Source of the DNA: Rhodanobacteraceae bacterium
GTDB taxonomy: Bacteria; Pseudomonadota; Gammaproteobacteria; Xanthomonadales; SZUA-5
Direction of reading: 5' to 3'
DNA: 64,000 nucleotides
NCBI GenBank assembly: GCA_016713135.1
Contig: JADJPR010000002.1
Span: 124,001-188,000, forward strand
The notes under the pieces are model-generated. The model was given only the letters and a program-made list of their open reading frames with translations, was not told the origin of the DNA and did not search any database. Shown here one piece after another: positions 1 to 9,633 of the stretch. Position numbers and translations under genes: made by a program. Numbering within the stretch: position 1 is the stretch's first letter; each line of letters starts with the position of its first letter.

Positions 1-1018
1 GCACCGGAGAGCGGTCCAGCCACGGGATCAGGAACAGGATCATCACCGCGGCGCCCATCACCACCACACCGGCCAGCTTGTCCGGGATCGCGCGCAACAT
101 CGCGTAGTAAGGCGTGAAGTACCAGACCGGCTTGATGTGCGCCGGCGTCACCATCGGGTCCGCCGGGTTGAAGTTGTCGTACTCCAGGAACAGGTCGCCA
201 AAGGTGGGGGCGAAGAAGATCACGAAGGCGAACAGCATCAGGAACACGCCGACGCCGAACAGGTCCTTGACCGTGTAGTAGGGATGGAAGGCGATGCCGT
301 CGAGCGGCTTGCCCTGCGCATCCTTCTTCTTCTTGATGTCGACGCCGTCCGGGTTGTTCGACCCGACTTCATGCAGCGCGCCCAGGTGCAGTACCACCAG
401 GCCGAGCAGCGAGATCGGCAGCGCGACCACATGCAGCGCGAAGAAGCGGTTGATGGTGGCGTCCGACGGCAGGTAGTCGCCCTGGATCCACTGCACCAGA
501 CCTTCACCGACATACGGGATGGCGCCGAACAGCGACACGATCACCTGCGCGCCCCAGAAGGACATCTGGCCCCACGGCAGCACATAGCCGAGGAAGGCCT
601 CCGCCATCAGCGCCAGGAAGATCAGCATGCCGAGCACCCAGACCAGCTCGCGCGGCTTCTGGTAGGAGCCGTACAACAGGCCGCGGAACATGTGCAGGTA
701 GACGCAGATGAAGAAGAAGCTGGCACCGGTCGAGTGCATGTAGCGGATCAGCCAGCCCCACTCCACGTCGCGCATGATGTACTCGACCGAGGCGAAGGCC
801 TCCGCCGCGCTCGGCTTGTAGTGCATCGTCAGCCAGATGCCGGTGACGATCTGGTTGACCAGCACCAGCATCGCAAGCGAACCGAAGTAGTACCAGACGT
901 TGAAGTTCTTCGGCGCGTAGTACTGCGCCAGGTGCTTGTTCCAGAAGTCCATTACCGGCATGCGCTGGTCGAACCAGCCGAGGATTCCGGTCGCGGTGGA
1001 AGTGCGTTCGCCAGCCAT
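1..1018 (-). CDS. petB: cytochrome b of the bc1 complex (partial, C-terminus outside window)
   Basis: This is the quinol-oxidising, di-haem membrane subunit of ubiquinol:cytochrome c reductase in the inner membrane. The reading frame starts at the ATG at 1018 and is still open at the window edge (about 339 codons), so the C-terminal helices are missing. The translation reads MAGERTSTATGILGWFDQRM and continues through typical cytochrome b segments such as GQMSFWGAQV and NRFFALHVVALP, with the PDKLAGV segment near the edge. Its ATG overlaps the stop of the Rieske gene (TAATG), so the two are translationally coupled in the usual petA-petB order. Cytochrome c1 would be expected beyond the left edge. 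Confidence 0.95.
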   Translation of the reverse strand, partial: MAGERTSTATGILGWFDQRMPVMDFWNKHLAQYYAPKNFNVWYYFGSLAMLVLVNQIVTGIWLTMHYKPSAAEAFASVEYIMRDVEWGWLIRYMHSTGASFFFICVYLHMFRGLLYGSYQKPRELVWVLGMLIFLALMAEAFLGYVLPWGQMSFWGAQVIVSLFGAIPYVGEGLVQWIQGDYLPSDATINRFFALHVVALPISLLGLVVLHLGALHEVGSNNPDGVDIKKKKDAQGKPLDGIAFHPYYTVKDLFGVGVFLMLFAFVIFFAPTFGDLFLEYDNFNPADPMVTPAHIKPVWYFTPYYAMLRAIPDKLAGVVVMGAAVMILFLIPWLDRSPV

Positions 1019-1614
1019 TACGCCGCTCCTTCGGATTCGCCAATGATCACCCGGCTGTCACCGTCGAAACGGTAGGGCGGAACCACCAGGTTGGTGGGTG
1101 CCGGCGAGCCTTCGTAGACGCGGCCTGCGAGATCGAATTTCGAGTTGTGGCAGGGGCAGTAATAGCCGCCCTTCCACTCGGCATCCCAGGGTTCCGGCTG
1201 GACTTCGGTGTGCAGCTTCGGCGAGCAGCCGAGGTGCGTGCACGAACCCACGAGCACGAGGACGTCGGGCTTCAGCGAGCGGTGGGCGTTCTTCGCGAAC
1301 GCCGGCTGCTGCTCCTCCACCGCGGACTGCGGATCCTTCAGGCGTCCGTCCTCGCCCGGCAGCGCCGCGAGCATTTCCTCGCTGCGCCGGACGATGAAGA
1401 TCGGGCGACCGCGCCAGGCGACCGTCAGTTGCTGACCCACCGCGAGCTTGCTGATGTCGGCGGACACCGGCGCGCCGGCCGCGACGGCCTTTGCACTCGG
1501 TTTCCATGCCGCAATGAACGGGACAGCGGCGTAGACGCCACCCACCCCACCCACCACGACGGTCGACGCGGTCAGAAAGCGGCGCCGGCCGTGATTCACG
1601 GACTCTGCTGCCAT
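1018..1614 (-). CDS. petA: Rieske iron-sulfur subunit of ubiquinol-cytochrome c reductase
   Basis: This is the [2Fe-2S] subunit of the bc1 complex, carrying electrons from ubiquinol to cytochrome c1 on the periplasmic side. The 198-residue product has an N-terminal twin-arginine signal-anchor (GRRRFLTAS followed by a hydrophobic stretch). It has both cluster boxes, CTHLGC (about residues 125-130) and CPCHNSKFD (about 153-161), and the length is normal. I chose the ATG at 1614 because GGAG lies six bases upstream. An in-frame ATG at 1626 has no Shine-Dalgarno sequence. The stop overlaps the petB start. The 301-bp region upstream should hold the operon promoter, but I could not pick a convincing one. 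Confidence 0.97.
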   Translation of the reverse strand: MAAESVNHGRRRFLTASTVVVGGVGGVYAAVPFIAAWKPSAKAVAAGAPVSADISKLAVGQQLTVAWRGRPIFIVRRSEEMLAALPGEDGRLKDPQSAVEEQQPAFAKNAHRSLKPDVLVLVGSCTHLGCSPKLHTEVQPEPWDAEWKGGYYCPCHNSKFDLAGRVYEGSPAPTNLVVPPYRFDGDSRVIIGESEGAA

Positions 1615-1915
1615 GCTTGACTCCATGCGGAACGAAAGAGCATTCGGCGACCGAACCCCAGGGCCCCGAAACCGTGCGAGTTTACAGGATGGGGTCCGGG
1701 GGGTTCAACGCAGACGAAGGCTTCACACCGCGCCGCCTTCCTGCCGACACCCGCGGCGCAGCAGTCGTCGCACATGCGAGCCCGGGCGGGGTCGCTACCG
1801 ATCCATACTGCCGCGAATGGCGAAGATCGTACAGTGATCGGCGACGATCGCGTCTGGACAGGGGCCGCCGGCACACGCAGACTACGCGCCCTTCCCGGCC
1901 CGACCAACCGTCCGC
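1615..1915. other. intergenic region between divergent petA and aroQ
   Basis: This 301-bp stretch separates divergent genes and must contain promoters for both. I see no coding potential, no tRNA-like fold, and none of the iterated-word inverted repeats that fill many other gaps here. Confidence 0.5.
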
Positions 1916-2353
1916 ATGGCGCGTATCCTGGTGCTCAACGGCCCCAATCTCAACCTGCTCGGCACGCGCGAGCCGGATGTGTATGGCCGCACCACGCTGG
2001 CGGAGATCGATGCGGCCCTGGTGGCGCTGGGTGCCGCCGCCGGGCATGAGGTCACAACGCTGCAGAGTAACGCAGAGCATGTGCTGATCGAACGCATCCA
2101 TGCGGCGCGCGAGGATGGCACCCGCTTCATCCTGATCAATCCGGGCGCCTACACGCATACCAGCATCGCACTGCGCGATGCCCTGGCGGGCGTGGCGATC
2201 CCCTTCATCGAGGTGCACCTGTCGAACGTCCACGCGCGCGAGGCGTTCCGCCAGCACTCGTACCTTTCCGGCATCGCGGTCGGTGTGATCACCGGCCTCG
2301 GCGTCGACAGCTACCGGCTCGGTCTGGACGCGGCCATGCGCCGCGTCGGCTGA
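1916..2353 (+). CDS. aroQ: type II 3-dehydroquinate dehydratase
   Basis: The enzyme converts 3-dehydroquinate to 3-dehydroshikimate in the cytosolic shikimate pathway. The 145-residue product is the normal size of the dodecameric type II enzyme. It opens with ARILVLNGPNLNLLGTREP, the family signature, and the flexible loop carries the YGRTT segment with the catalytic Tyr. The catalytic-His region reads EVHLSNVHAREAFRQHSYL and the C-terminal part GVITGLGVDSY. The ATG at 1916 directly precedes the conserved N-terminus. aroQ followed by accB and accC is a common order in proteobacteria. accB begins 47 bp after the aroQ stop, so co-transcription is likely. Confidence 0.97.
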   Translation: MARILVLNGPNLNLLGTREPDVYGRTTLAEIDAALVALGAAAGHEVTTLQSNAEHVLIERIHAAREDGTRFILINPGAYTHTSIALRDALAGVAIPFIEVHLSNVHAREAFRQHSYLSGIAVGVITGLGVDSYRLGLDAAMRRVG

Positions 2354-2400
2354 GCATCCCCTTCCTCTACACGAGCGGCGTACGCCGCGGGAGTACGGCC

Positions 2401-2880
2401 ATGGCCATGGACATTCGCAAGATCAAGAAACTGATCGAGTTGCTGGAGGAATCGAACCTGGCCGAGCTCGAGATCCGCGAGGGCGAGGAGACCGTGCGCC
2501 TGTCGCGTTGGCCGAAGAACCTGCCGATGGCCGCCGCGCCCACGATGGCGCCGATGCAGGTGCAGATGGCTGCCCCGGCTGCAGCCGCCCCGGCTACCGC
2601 CGCGTCGGCCAGCGCGCCGGCCAAGCCCGCCGAAGCCCAGCACGAGGGCCAGGTGGTGCGCTCGCCGATGGTCGGCACCTACTATGCCGCCAGCGCCCCC
2701 GGCGCCGCGCCGTTCATCAAGGTCGGCCAGCAGATCAAGGTCGGCGACACCCTCGGCATCATCGAGGCGATGAAGATGTTCAACCCGATCGAAAGCGAAG
2801 TCGCCGGCACCATCGTCAAGATCCTGGTCGAGAACGGCCAGCCGGTGGAGTTCGACGAGCCGCTGGTCGTCGTGCAGTGA
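2401..2880 (+). CDS. accB: biotin carboxyl carrier protein of acetyl-CoA carboxylase
   Basis: This small protein carries the biotin that AccC carboxylates and that the AccAD transferase uses to make malonyl-CoA. It has 159 residues: an N-terminal segment (MAMDIRKIKKLIELLEESNL), an Ala/Pro/Met-rich flexible linker (about 40-80), and a C-terminal biotinyl domain. The EAMKM motif places the biotinylated lysine at about residue 125. A second in-frame ATG two codons in (2407) is an equally possible start. accB normally lies directly next to accC. Here 234 bp containing an inverted repeat separates them. Confidence 0.97.
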   Translation: MAMDIRKIKKLIELLEESNLAELEIREGEETVRLSRWPKNLPMAAAPTMAPMQVQMAAPAAAAPATAASASAPAKPAEAQHEGQVVRSPMVGTYYAASAPGAAPFIKVGQQIKVGDTLGIIEAMKMFNPIESEVAGTIVKILVENGQPVEFDEPLVVVQ

Positions 2881-2905
2881 CGGAGCCTTCGGGCAAGGAG
2901 CATTG

Positions 2906-3059
2906 GTCCGCAAAGGACGCGAAGGACGCAAAGAAGAGCGAAGTCCGGATGGTCGCGGACTTTGCTCGGATGGATCGACGATCCAGAAGCTCCTGCCGCC
3001 CGATGCTTGACCCGGTTTCTTTCCTGCCGTTCTTTGCGTCCTTTGCGTCCTTTGCGGAC
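2906..3059. repeat. iterated-word inverted repeat, CAAAGGACG family (R1)
   Basis: The left arm (2906-2939) repeats the word CAAAGGACG and its variants behind GTCCG. The right arm (3030-3059) is its near-perfect reverse complement, ending TTTGCGGAC. The arms can pair over about 28 bp around a loop of about 90 bases that is itself partly self-complementary (GTCCGGATGG and GTCGCGGAC). The element lies between accB and accC, inside a normally tight operon. Confidence 0.85.
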
Positions 3060-3114
3060 AAGAAGAAGCTATGCGCCGGCGAACTGACCAGGCGCAGATC
3101 TGGAGTCCATTCAC

Positions 3115-4464
<1,350 letters not shown>

Positions 4465-4472
4465 TGGAATCG

Positions 4473-4592
4473 GTGACAAATGAAAAGTGAAAAGTGAAGG
4501 CCGGATCGGCGAGCCGATCCGGCAACACCTGAACCTCACACCTTCCCCGCGCCTGATTCATCACCTTTCACTTTTCACCTTTCACTTTTGAC
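4473..4592. repeat. iterated-word inverted repeat, GAAAAGT family (R2), with inner palindrome
   Basis: The left arm (about 4475-4500) repeats GTGAAAA. The right arm (4561-4592) repeats TTTTCAC. Inside, 4501-4522 is a perfect 10-bp palindrome with a 2-base loop (CCGGATCGGC, GA, GCCGATCCGG). It fills most of the accC-prmA gap. Without a following T-run, the inner palindrome is not a textbook terminator. Confidence 0.85.
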
Positions 4593-4601
4593 TGCTCTCC
4601 C

Positions 4602-5483
4602 ATGCCCTGGCTAGAACTCCACCTGCGCCTCGAATCCTCCGACCATGCGGCCGTCGAGCAGGCGCTCGATGAGGTCGGCGCGCTGGCGCAGACGCTGACG
4701 GATGCCGAGGACAATCCGGTGCTGGAACCGGCGCCGGGCGAGACGCCGCTATGGCCGCAGCTCAAGCTGCAGGCGCTGTTCGCGGCTGAGCGCGACCCTC
4801 TGGAACTGCTGGTGGAGCTGGAGGGCAAGCTGCCGGAGGACGTGCTGCGCAGTGCGCGCTTCGCCAAGCTCGACGACCGTGACTGGACCCGCGCATGGAT
4901 GGACCACTACCAGCCGATGCGCTTTGGCCAGCGGCTGTGGATCTACCCGACAACAGTGGAGCCGCCCACCGGCGGCGACACAGTGGTGGTGCGCCTGGAC
5001 CCGGGCCTGGCCTTCGGCACCGGCACCCACCCGACCACCGCGCTGTGCCTGGAATGGCTGGATGGCCTGTCGTGGAACGGCGAGAGCCTGTTCGATTACG
5101 GCTGCGGCTCGGGCATCCTCGCGGTGGCGGCGCTACGGCTCGGCGCGGGGCACGCGTTTGGCCTGGACAACGATCCGCAGGCGCTGATCGCCTCGCAGGA
5201 GAATGCGCAGCGCAACGGCGTCGGCGAGCGGCTGTCGCTGCTGTCGGTGCGCGACGCGCTGCCGCCGCCATGCGATCGCCTGGCCGCCAACATCCTGCTG
5301 AGTCCGCTGATCGAACTGGCCGATCGCATCGCGGGCACAGTCAAGTCAGGTGGCGAGGCGGTGTTCTCCGGCATGCTGAAGGGCCAGGAAAGCGAGTTCA
5401 TCGCGCGCTACCAGAGCTTGTTCCGCGACTTCGTCGTGACCCAGCGCGAGGACTGGATCCGGATCACCGCGATCCGCCGCTGA
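4602..5483 (+). CDS. prmA: ribosomal protein L11 methyltransferase
   Basis: This SAM-dependent enzyme trimethylates ribosomal protein L11. The 293-residue product has the N-terminal substrate-recognition domain (MPWLELHLRLESSDHAAVEQ) and the PrmA signature DPGLAFGTGTHPTT. It has the SAM-binding motif FDYGCGSGILAVAALRLGA and the NILLSPLI motif, which is the NPPY-equivalent of the PrmA family. The length is usual (about 293-300). It starts nine bases after repeat R2 and converges with the small gene on the opposite strand, the two stops being only nine bases apart. Confidence 0.96.
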   Translation: MPWLELHLRLESSDHAAVEQALDEVGALAQTLTDAEDNPVLEPAPGETPLWPQLKLQALFAAERDPLELLVELEGKLPEDVLRSARFAKLDDRDWTRAWMDHYQPMRFGQRLWIYPTTVEPPTGGDTVVVRLDPGLAFGTGTHPTTALCLEWLDGLSWNGESLFDYGCGSGILAVAALRLGAGHAFGLDNDPQALIASQENAQRNGVGERLSLLSVRDALPPPCDRLAANILLSPLIELADRIAGTVKSGGEAVFSGMLKGQESEFIARYQSLFRDFVVTQREDWIRITAIRR

Positions 5484-5492
5484 TCGCCTGCG

Positions 5493-5864
5493 TCAGGACT
5501 CGTCGTCCAGCCGTCCGCGCCCCTGCTGGAAGCGCGCCAGCTCCACCCAGGTCGGGTCGGCCGCGGCGAGCAGCTTGTCGAGGATGGCCGATTCGATCTG
5601 CTCGACGTCGAAGCGCGCCCAGTCGACATATTCGAGCTTGAGGTCATGCCAGTGGTGCGCGGCCTCGCGCAGATCCCAGCGCAGGGTGTCGGCGACCTTC
5701 TGCGCCTCGTCGGCCGTCAATTCTTCGGCCGCGACCAGGTACTCGCGGACCTTGCCCATCACGTGCAGCAGCGATTCGGCCGCGTGCGTCTCTGCATTCG
5801 GCAATTCCTCGCGCAGCCAGCGGCGGGCGCTATCGTAGGCACGTTGCAGGCGGGAGTCGGACAT
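5493..5864 (-). CDS. YbeL/DUF1451-like helical protein lacking the zinc ribbon
   Basis: The 123-residue, mostly helical and acidic product begins MSDSRLQRAYDSARRWLREE. Its central region (EELTADEAQKVADTLRWDLR) resembles the helical part of the DUF1451 family (E. coli YbeL). It ends in GRGRLDDES without the four-cysteine zinc ribbon that closes classic members, so it is either a short subfamily or a different helical protein. I placed the start at the ATG at 5864. A longer open frame continues upstream only as antisense of the kinase gene. It is divergent from that kinase, with 32 bp between the starts. Function unknown. Confidence 0.7.
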   Translation of the reverse strand: MSDSRLQRAYDSARRWLREELPNAETHAAESLLHVMGKVREYLVAAEELTADEAQKVADTLRWDLREAAHHWHDLKLEYVDWARFDVEQIESAILDKLLAAADPTWVELARFQQGRGRLDDES

Positions 5865-5896
5865 GGGCAATCGAGCCAAGGCGGAGCGATGAACCG

Positions 5897-6457
5897 ATGT
5901 TAGCGCTGTGCCCGCCGTCCGGCCATGCGGTGCTGGTGCTGGCGTTGATGGGCCTTCCTGGCGCCGGCAAGTCGACACTCGCCGCCGGTTTGGCCGCGGC
6001 GACCCGATGGTCGCTCCTCGACCGCGACCAGATCCGCTTCGAGCGCCACCCCGGAGACGCCGGTGACGCCGCGCGCGAGGAAGCCGATCATTTGCTGCTG
6101 CGCCGCGCTGGCACCGGCGTACGCGCGGCACTGAACCTGATCGTCGACGGCAAGACCTGGGCGCGGCGTCCGGACCGGGTCGCGCTGGAGGAGGTGGTCG
6201 AGGACGCCGGCGGCGAGGTTCAGTGGTGCTGGCTCGACCTGCCGGTGGAGGTAGCCTGCGAGCGTGTGCGTGCCGACCCCAGCCATCCAGCCCCGGATCG
6301 CGATGAAGCCCTGGTGCGCAGCGACGCTCTGCGCTTCGATCCGCCGCCACCCGATTGCTGGCACCTGGATGGGCGCCTGGCCCCCGAGTTCCTGCTGCGC
6401 GAGGTGCTGCTGCGGCTGGCCTCGCGGCTCAACGCGATCCTGATCGACGACCGCTGA
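5897..6457 (+). CDS. AAA_33-type P-loop kinase
   Basis: The 186-residue product carries a Walker A motif near its start (LMGLPGAGKST, about residues 17-27). The order of segments (P-loop, LLDRDQIR, NLIVDGKTW, then WCWLDLPVEVACERVRADP) matches small AAA_33/zeta-toxin-like nucleotide or sugar kinases. These phosphorylate a small substrate or confer resistance, but nothing here identifies the substrate. The ATG at 5897 is the first in frame. An internal start nearer the P-loop would also be possible. The gene is followed within 20 bases by a MITE-like insertion, so a downstream partner may have been displaced. Specific function not assigned. Confidence 0.75.
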   Translation: MLALCPPSGHAVLVLALMGLPGAGKSTLAAGLAAATRWSLLDRDQIRFERHPGDAGDAAREEADHLLLRRAGTGVRAALNLIVDGKTWARRPDRVALEEVVEDAGGEVQWCWLDLPVEVACERVRADPSHPAPDRDEALVRSDALRFDPPPPDCWHLDGRLAPEFLLREVLLRLASRLNAILIDDR

Positions 6458-6473
6458 CGCTCGCAGACGGCTA

Positions 6474-6842
6474 GTGTCCTGTTCCGCAAGTAGCGCGAAG
6501 AAGCCCGGATTTCGCGCCGATACAGGCGTGCTCGTAGTCGGCTTGTGGTTCTATGGCGCAACGGCAACGCAGTTGCGGGCGCAAAGACGCGCGGCACCCT
6601 GCGATGCTTGCGGGACCCTCCTCTCGCCTGGCGTGGCCTAAATGCCTAGAATTTCTTCGCGCCTTGGCGCCGATACGGCGTTGCTCGTCGTCGCCATAGC
6701 CTATGACCAGCGTCCCGCCCGCCAGTTGCGCCGATGCGGCGCGCGGCATGCCGCGCAAGCCGCCGGCTTTCACCCTCCTCTCGCCTTGCCTCGCCGCAAG
6801 ATTCATCGGAAATTTCTTCAACTTAATTACGGAACACCACAC
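6474..6842. mobile_element. compound MITE of the IS630-type family (two degenerate copies)
   Basis: The segment is flanked by TA dinucleotides (6472-6473 and 6843-6844). Its right end reads TTAATTACGGAACACCACAC, identical to the right terminal repeat of the IS at 35995-37169. The left end, GTGTCCTGTTCCGCAAGTAG, matches the same repeat at about 15 of 20 positions. From about 6650 to 6842 it aligns closely with the reverse complement of the MITE at 37172-37404. From 6474 to about 6640 it is a second, more diverged copy. There is no coding capacity. TA flanks and IS630-type ends indicate a MITE mobilised by an IS630-family transposase. Confidence 0.85.
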
Positions 6843-7306
6843 TAGTTGTTGGCCGACTTCAGTCGCACGTAAAGCTGCTTCTGCACCACCGCGACGATGC
6901 TGTCGTCCGGCGCGCGCACATTGACCGTGAACCAGCGCAGCACCTTCTCGCCGCTGGCGGCGGCCTTGCGGATCTCGTCCAGGTCTTCCTCGCGGACGCG
7001 GAATTCGGCCTGCACGTCGCCACGCCCTGGGCGCACGAACTCGATCTTCGCCGCACGATCCCAGACGATGTACTCGGGTCCCAGGCTCTCCATCACCAGG
7101 ATCATCCAGAAGGGATCGGTCATCGCGAACAGCAGGCCACCGAACTGGGTGCCCACGTAGTTGCGGTTGTACCAGCGCAGCTTGAGCAGAACCTTGGCGT
7201 AGCGCCAGTCCGCGCCGATCTCGAGCACGCGCACGCCCGCGAACAGGAAGGGTGGCCACCAGTTGGCCCACAGTTTCAACCGGCTCGGAGTCATTCGACG
7301 CGACAT
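6842..7306 (-). CDS. DUF4442 (hotdog-fold, YiiD_C-like) protein
   Basis: The product resembles DUF4442 proteins, which have a thioesterase-like hotdog fold and no assigned substrate. Typical segments are LKLRWYNRNYVGTQFGGLLFAMTDPFWMIL (about residues 41-70, described rather than aligned) and KIEFVRPGRGDVQAEF. I placed the start at the ATG at 7306 (154 residues). ATG 7294 is equally possible, and a TTG at 7351 would add an atypical leader. The stop codon is unusual: TAG is made of the TA target dinucleotide plus the terminal G of the adjacent MITE. The natural C-terminus may therefore have been cut or extended by the insertion. Confidence 0.8.
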   Translation of the reverse strand: MSRRMTPSRLKLWANWWPPFLFAGVRVLEIGADWRYAKVLLKLRWYNRNYVGTQFGGLLFAMTDPFWMILVMESLGPEYIVWDRAAKIEFVRPGRGDVQAEFRVREEDLDEIRKAAASGEKVLRWFTVNVRAPDDSIVAVVQKQLYVRLKSANN

Positions 7307-7389
7307 GCAGAACGATGCCAATGGAGGTATCGCGAGTAGAGCCGCGCGCAAGCGTCACCGCAAACCAGCTTGCAGGAAACTTGTGCGAA

Positions 7390-8049
7390 CTATTGTCGCG
7401 ACAGGTTCAGCGCAGCGAGGCGTTCGGGCGTGCCGACATCCGACCAGCGCCCGCGATGGTGTTCGCCACCGACCATGCCGAAGTCGATCGCCTCGCGCAG
7501 GATCGGCGCCAGCCCGTAGCGACCCAGCGGATAATGCGCAACCAGCTCCGGACGGTACACGCCGATGCCCGCGAAGGTCAGCCGCGGCGCGCCGCACAGG
7601 TGCACGCGCCCCTCGCGCAACACGAAGTCCCCGCGAGGGTGCTGCGGCGGATTGTCGACCAGCACCAGGTGCGCCAGGCCCACGGGCGCGACGGGCAGGC
7701 TGGCGTAGTCGAAATCGGTGTGGATGTCCGCATTCACCGCGATGAAGGGCGCCTCACCCAGCAGCGGCAGCGCCCGACGCATGCCGCCACCGGTCTCGTA
7801 GGGTTCCGGCGGCTCATGCGACCAGCGGATGCGCACGCCGTAGTCCTCGCCATCACCCAGGGTGGCCGGCAACTGCTCGCCGAGCCAGCCGGTGTTGACC
7901 ACCACATCGACCACGCCAGCGCGCGCAAGGGCACGCAGGTGCCAGCCGATCAGCGGCACGCCGGCCACCTCCAGCAATGCCTTCGGCCGGGTGTCGGTCA
8001 GCGGGCGCATGCGCTCGCCCTTGCCGGCGGCAAAAATCAGGGCGCGCAT
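7390..8049 (-). CDS. murU: N-acetylmuramate alpha-1-phosphate uridylyltransferase-like nucleotidyltransferase
   Basis: The 219-residue product is a small sugar-1-phosphate nucleotidyltransferase. It has the pyrophosphorylase signature near the N-terminus (IFAAGKGERMRPLTDTRPKA), the segment EPPEPYETGGGMRRALPLL, the metal-binding NADIHTDFD and a terminal RWSDVGTPERL. This matches MurU, which makes UDP-MurNAc in the peptidoglycan recycling route that bypasses de novo synthesis. The usual partner kinase AmgK is not adjacent. The start overlaps the djlA stop (TGATG), so the two are co-expressed. Assignment to MurU rather than another small nucleotidyltransferase rests on length and motifs only. 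Confidence 0.85.
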   Translation of the reverse strand: MRALIFAAGKGERMRPLTDTRPKALLEVAGVPLIGWHLRALARAGVVDVVVNTGWLGEQLPATLGDGEDYGVRIRWSHEPPEPYETGGGMRRALPLLGEAPFIAVNADIHTDFDYASLPVAPVGLAHLVLVDNPPQHPRGDFVLREGRVHLCGAPRLTFAGIGVYRPELVAHYPLGRYGLAPILREAIDFGMVGGEHHRGRWSDVGTPERLAALNLSRQ

Positions 8050-8810
8050 CAGTTGGCCCGACCCCGCGCGGCGACGATGCGCTCATAGGCCGCACGCAGC
8101 TCGCGCGTGCGCGCGTCGGCGGCCTTCAGCGCGGCCTCGTCGGCCCCCTGCCCTTGCAGCTTGTCGGGATGGTGCTGGGCCAGCAGGCGACGCCAGGCGC
8201 GGGTGAGGTCGTCGTCGCTGACGGATGGCGCCAAGCCGAGCGTGCGGTAGCAGTCGTCCAGCGGCAGCGGTGGCGGGCCCTTGGCGCGCTCGGCGATCTG
8301 AGCGGCAACCGCCTCGCGGCTCATGCCAAAGGCGCTGCCCAGGCGCTCGATGACGCCACGCTCGGCCGGGGTCATGCGCCCGTCGTTGCGCGCGTAATCG
8401 GCCAGCGCGCGCAACATGTCGGCAAGCTCCTGCGGCTGCGGTGCGGCCACACGGCGGAATTGGCTGACCTCGCCGACGATGTCCAGGCGCCCAGCGCGGC
8501 CACGCTGGAAGGCCCGGATGGCCCCGGCGCGACCGGGCTCGTCGAGCTGCAGGCGCTGCATCAGCTGCTCGGCGGCCGCGATATCGCCCTCGCTGACCCG
8601 CCCATCGGCCTTGGCCAGGTGCCCGAGCCAGAGGAACAGGAAGTCGACGCGCGCGCCGCGCGGGTCAGCCATGCGCACGCCGTCGGCGACGCGCCAACGC
8701 AGCCAGCCGGCGTCCAGCGCGTGGCCGAGCGCGAGCCCGGCGATGGCGCCGTAGGGCCCGCCGGCCGCCAGCCCGAGGCCACCACCGATCAGCTTGCCGA
8801 GCGTCTTCAT
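8049..8810 (-). CDS. djlA: DnaJ-like membrane co-chaperone DjlA
   Basis: The product (253 residues) combines a short Gly/Ala-rich hydrophobic N-terminus (GGGLGLAAGGPYGAIAGLAL), a central TerB-like acidic helical domain (about 55-165) and a C-terminal J domain with the HPD motif (LLAQHHPDKLQG). This is the DjlA arrangement: an inner-membrane-tethered co-chaperone that stimulates DnaK in envelope-stress signalling. The length is close to the usual 250-270. The gene is translationally coupled to murU downstream. The start is the ATG at 8810, directly before the conserved N-terminus. Confidence 0.93.
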   Translation of the reverse strand: MKTLGKLIGGGLGLAAGGPYGAIAGLALGHALDAGWLRWRVADGVRMADPRGARVDFLFLWLGHLAKADGRVSEGDIAAAEQLMQRLQLDEPGRAGAIRAFQRGRAGRLDIVGEVSQFRRVAAPQPQELADMLRALADYARNDGRMTPAERGVIERLGSAFGMSREAVAAQIAERAKGPPPLPLDDCYRTLGLAPSVSDDDLTRAWRRLLAQHHPDKLQGQGADEAALKAADARTRELRAAYERIVAARGRAN

Positions 8811-8947
8811 GGAATCCGATTGCGCTGCATACGGCCGATTCTAAGGGCGCCGGCTGTCGCACAGCTGATGCCTGCGTCGCAGCGCATGCCGCGACCTGAC
8901 GCCAACCGCTAGCATGCCGCCTCCCGCGTTTCGCCGAGGCACGACCC

Positions 8948-9622
8948 ATGACCGCCCCGATCATCGCCCCATCGATCCTCTCCGCCGACTTCGCGCGACT
9001 CGGCGAAGACACGGCGAAAGTCCTTGCCGCCGGTGCCGACTGGGTCCACTTCGACGTGATGGACAACCATTACGTGCCGAACCTGACGGTCGGCCCGCTG
9101 GTCTGCGAGGCGCTGCGCAAGTACGGCATCACGGCGCCGATCGACGTGCACCTGATGGTCAAGCCGGTGGACCGCATCGTCCCGGATTTCGCCAAGGCCG
9201 GCGCCAGCCTGGTCAGCTTCCATCCCGAGGCCAGCGAGCACATCGACCGCACCCTCGGCCTGATCCGCGAGCACGGCATGCAGGCCGGGCTGGTGTTCAA
9301 TCCGGCGACCCCGCTGAACCACCTGGACCACGTGATGGACAAGCTCGACCTGATCCTGATCATGTCGGTCAACCCCGGCTTCGGCGGCCAGTCCTTCATC
9401 CCCGGCGCCCTCGACAAACTGCGCGCCGCGCGCCAGCGCATCGCCGCCAGCGGCCGCGAGATCCGGCTGGAAGTCGACGGCGGCGTCAAGGCCGACAACA
9501 TCCGCGCGATCGCCGCGGCCGGCGCCGATACCTTCGTCGCCGGCTCCGCGATCTTCAACTCGCCCGACTACGCCGCCACCATCGCCCGCATGCGCGCCGA
9601 GATCGCCGCTGCTGCTCCGTAG
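8948..9622 (+). CDS. rpe: ribulose-phosphate 3-epimerase
   Basis: The enzyme interconverts ribulose 5-phosphate and xylulose 5-phosphate in the pentose phosphate pathway. The 224-residue TIM-barrel product has the family signatures IIAPSILSADFARLGED, HFDVMDNHYVPNLTVGP, IDVHLMV and SVNPGFGGQSF, and the phosphate-binding VDGGVK and VAGSAIFNS. The ATG at 8948 sits immediately before the conserved N-terminus. It has no obvious operon partner. The 347 bp downstream are taken up largely by repeat R3. Confidence 0.98.
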   Translation: MTAPIIAPSILSADFARLGEDTAKVLAAGADWVHFDVMDNHYVPNLTVGPLVCEALRKYGITAPIDVHLMVKPVDRIVPDFAKAGASLVSFHPEASEHIDRTLGLIREHGMQAGLVFNPATPLNHLDHVMDKLDLILIMSVNPGFGGQSFIPGALDKLRAARQRIAASGREIRLEVDGGVKADNIRAIAAAGADTFVAGSAIFNSPDYAATIARMRAEIAAAAP

Positions 9623-9633
9623 GGGTGAAAAGA

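Noticed and set aside
4501..4522. Perfect 10-bp palindrome as a rho-independent terminator of accC
   Set aside because: No T-run follows on either strand, and it is part of repeat R2; recorded as repeat only.
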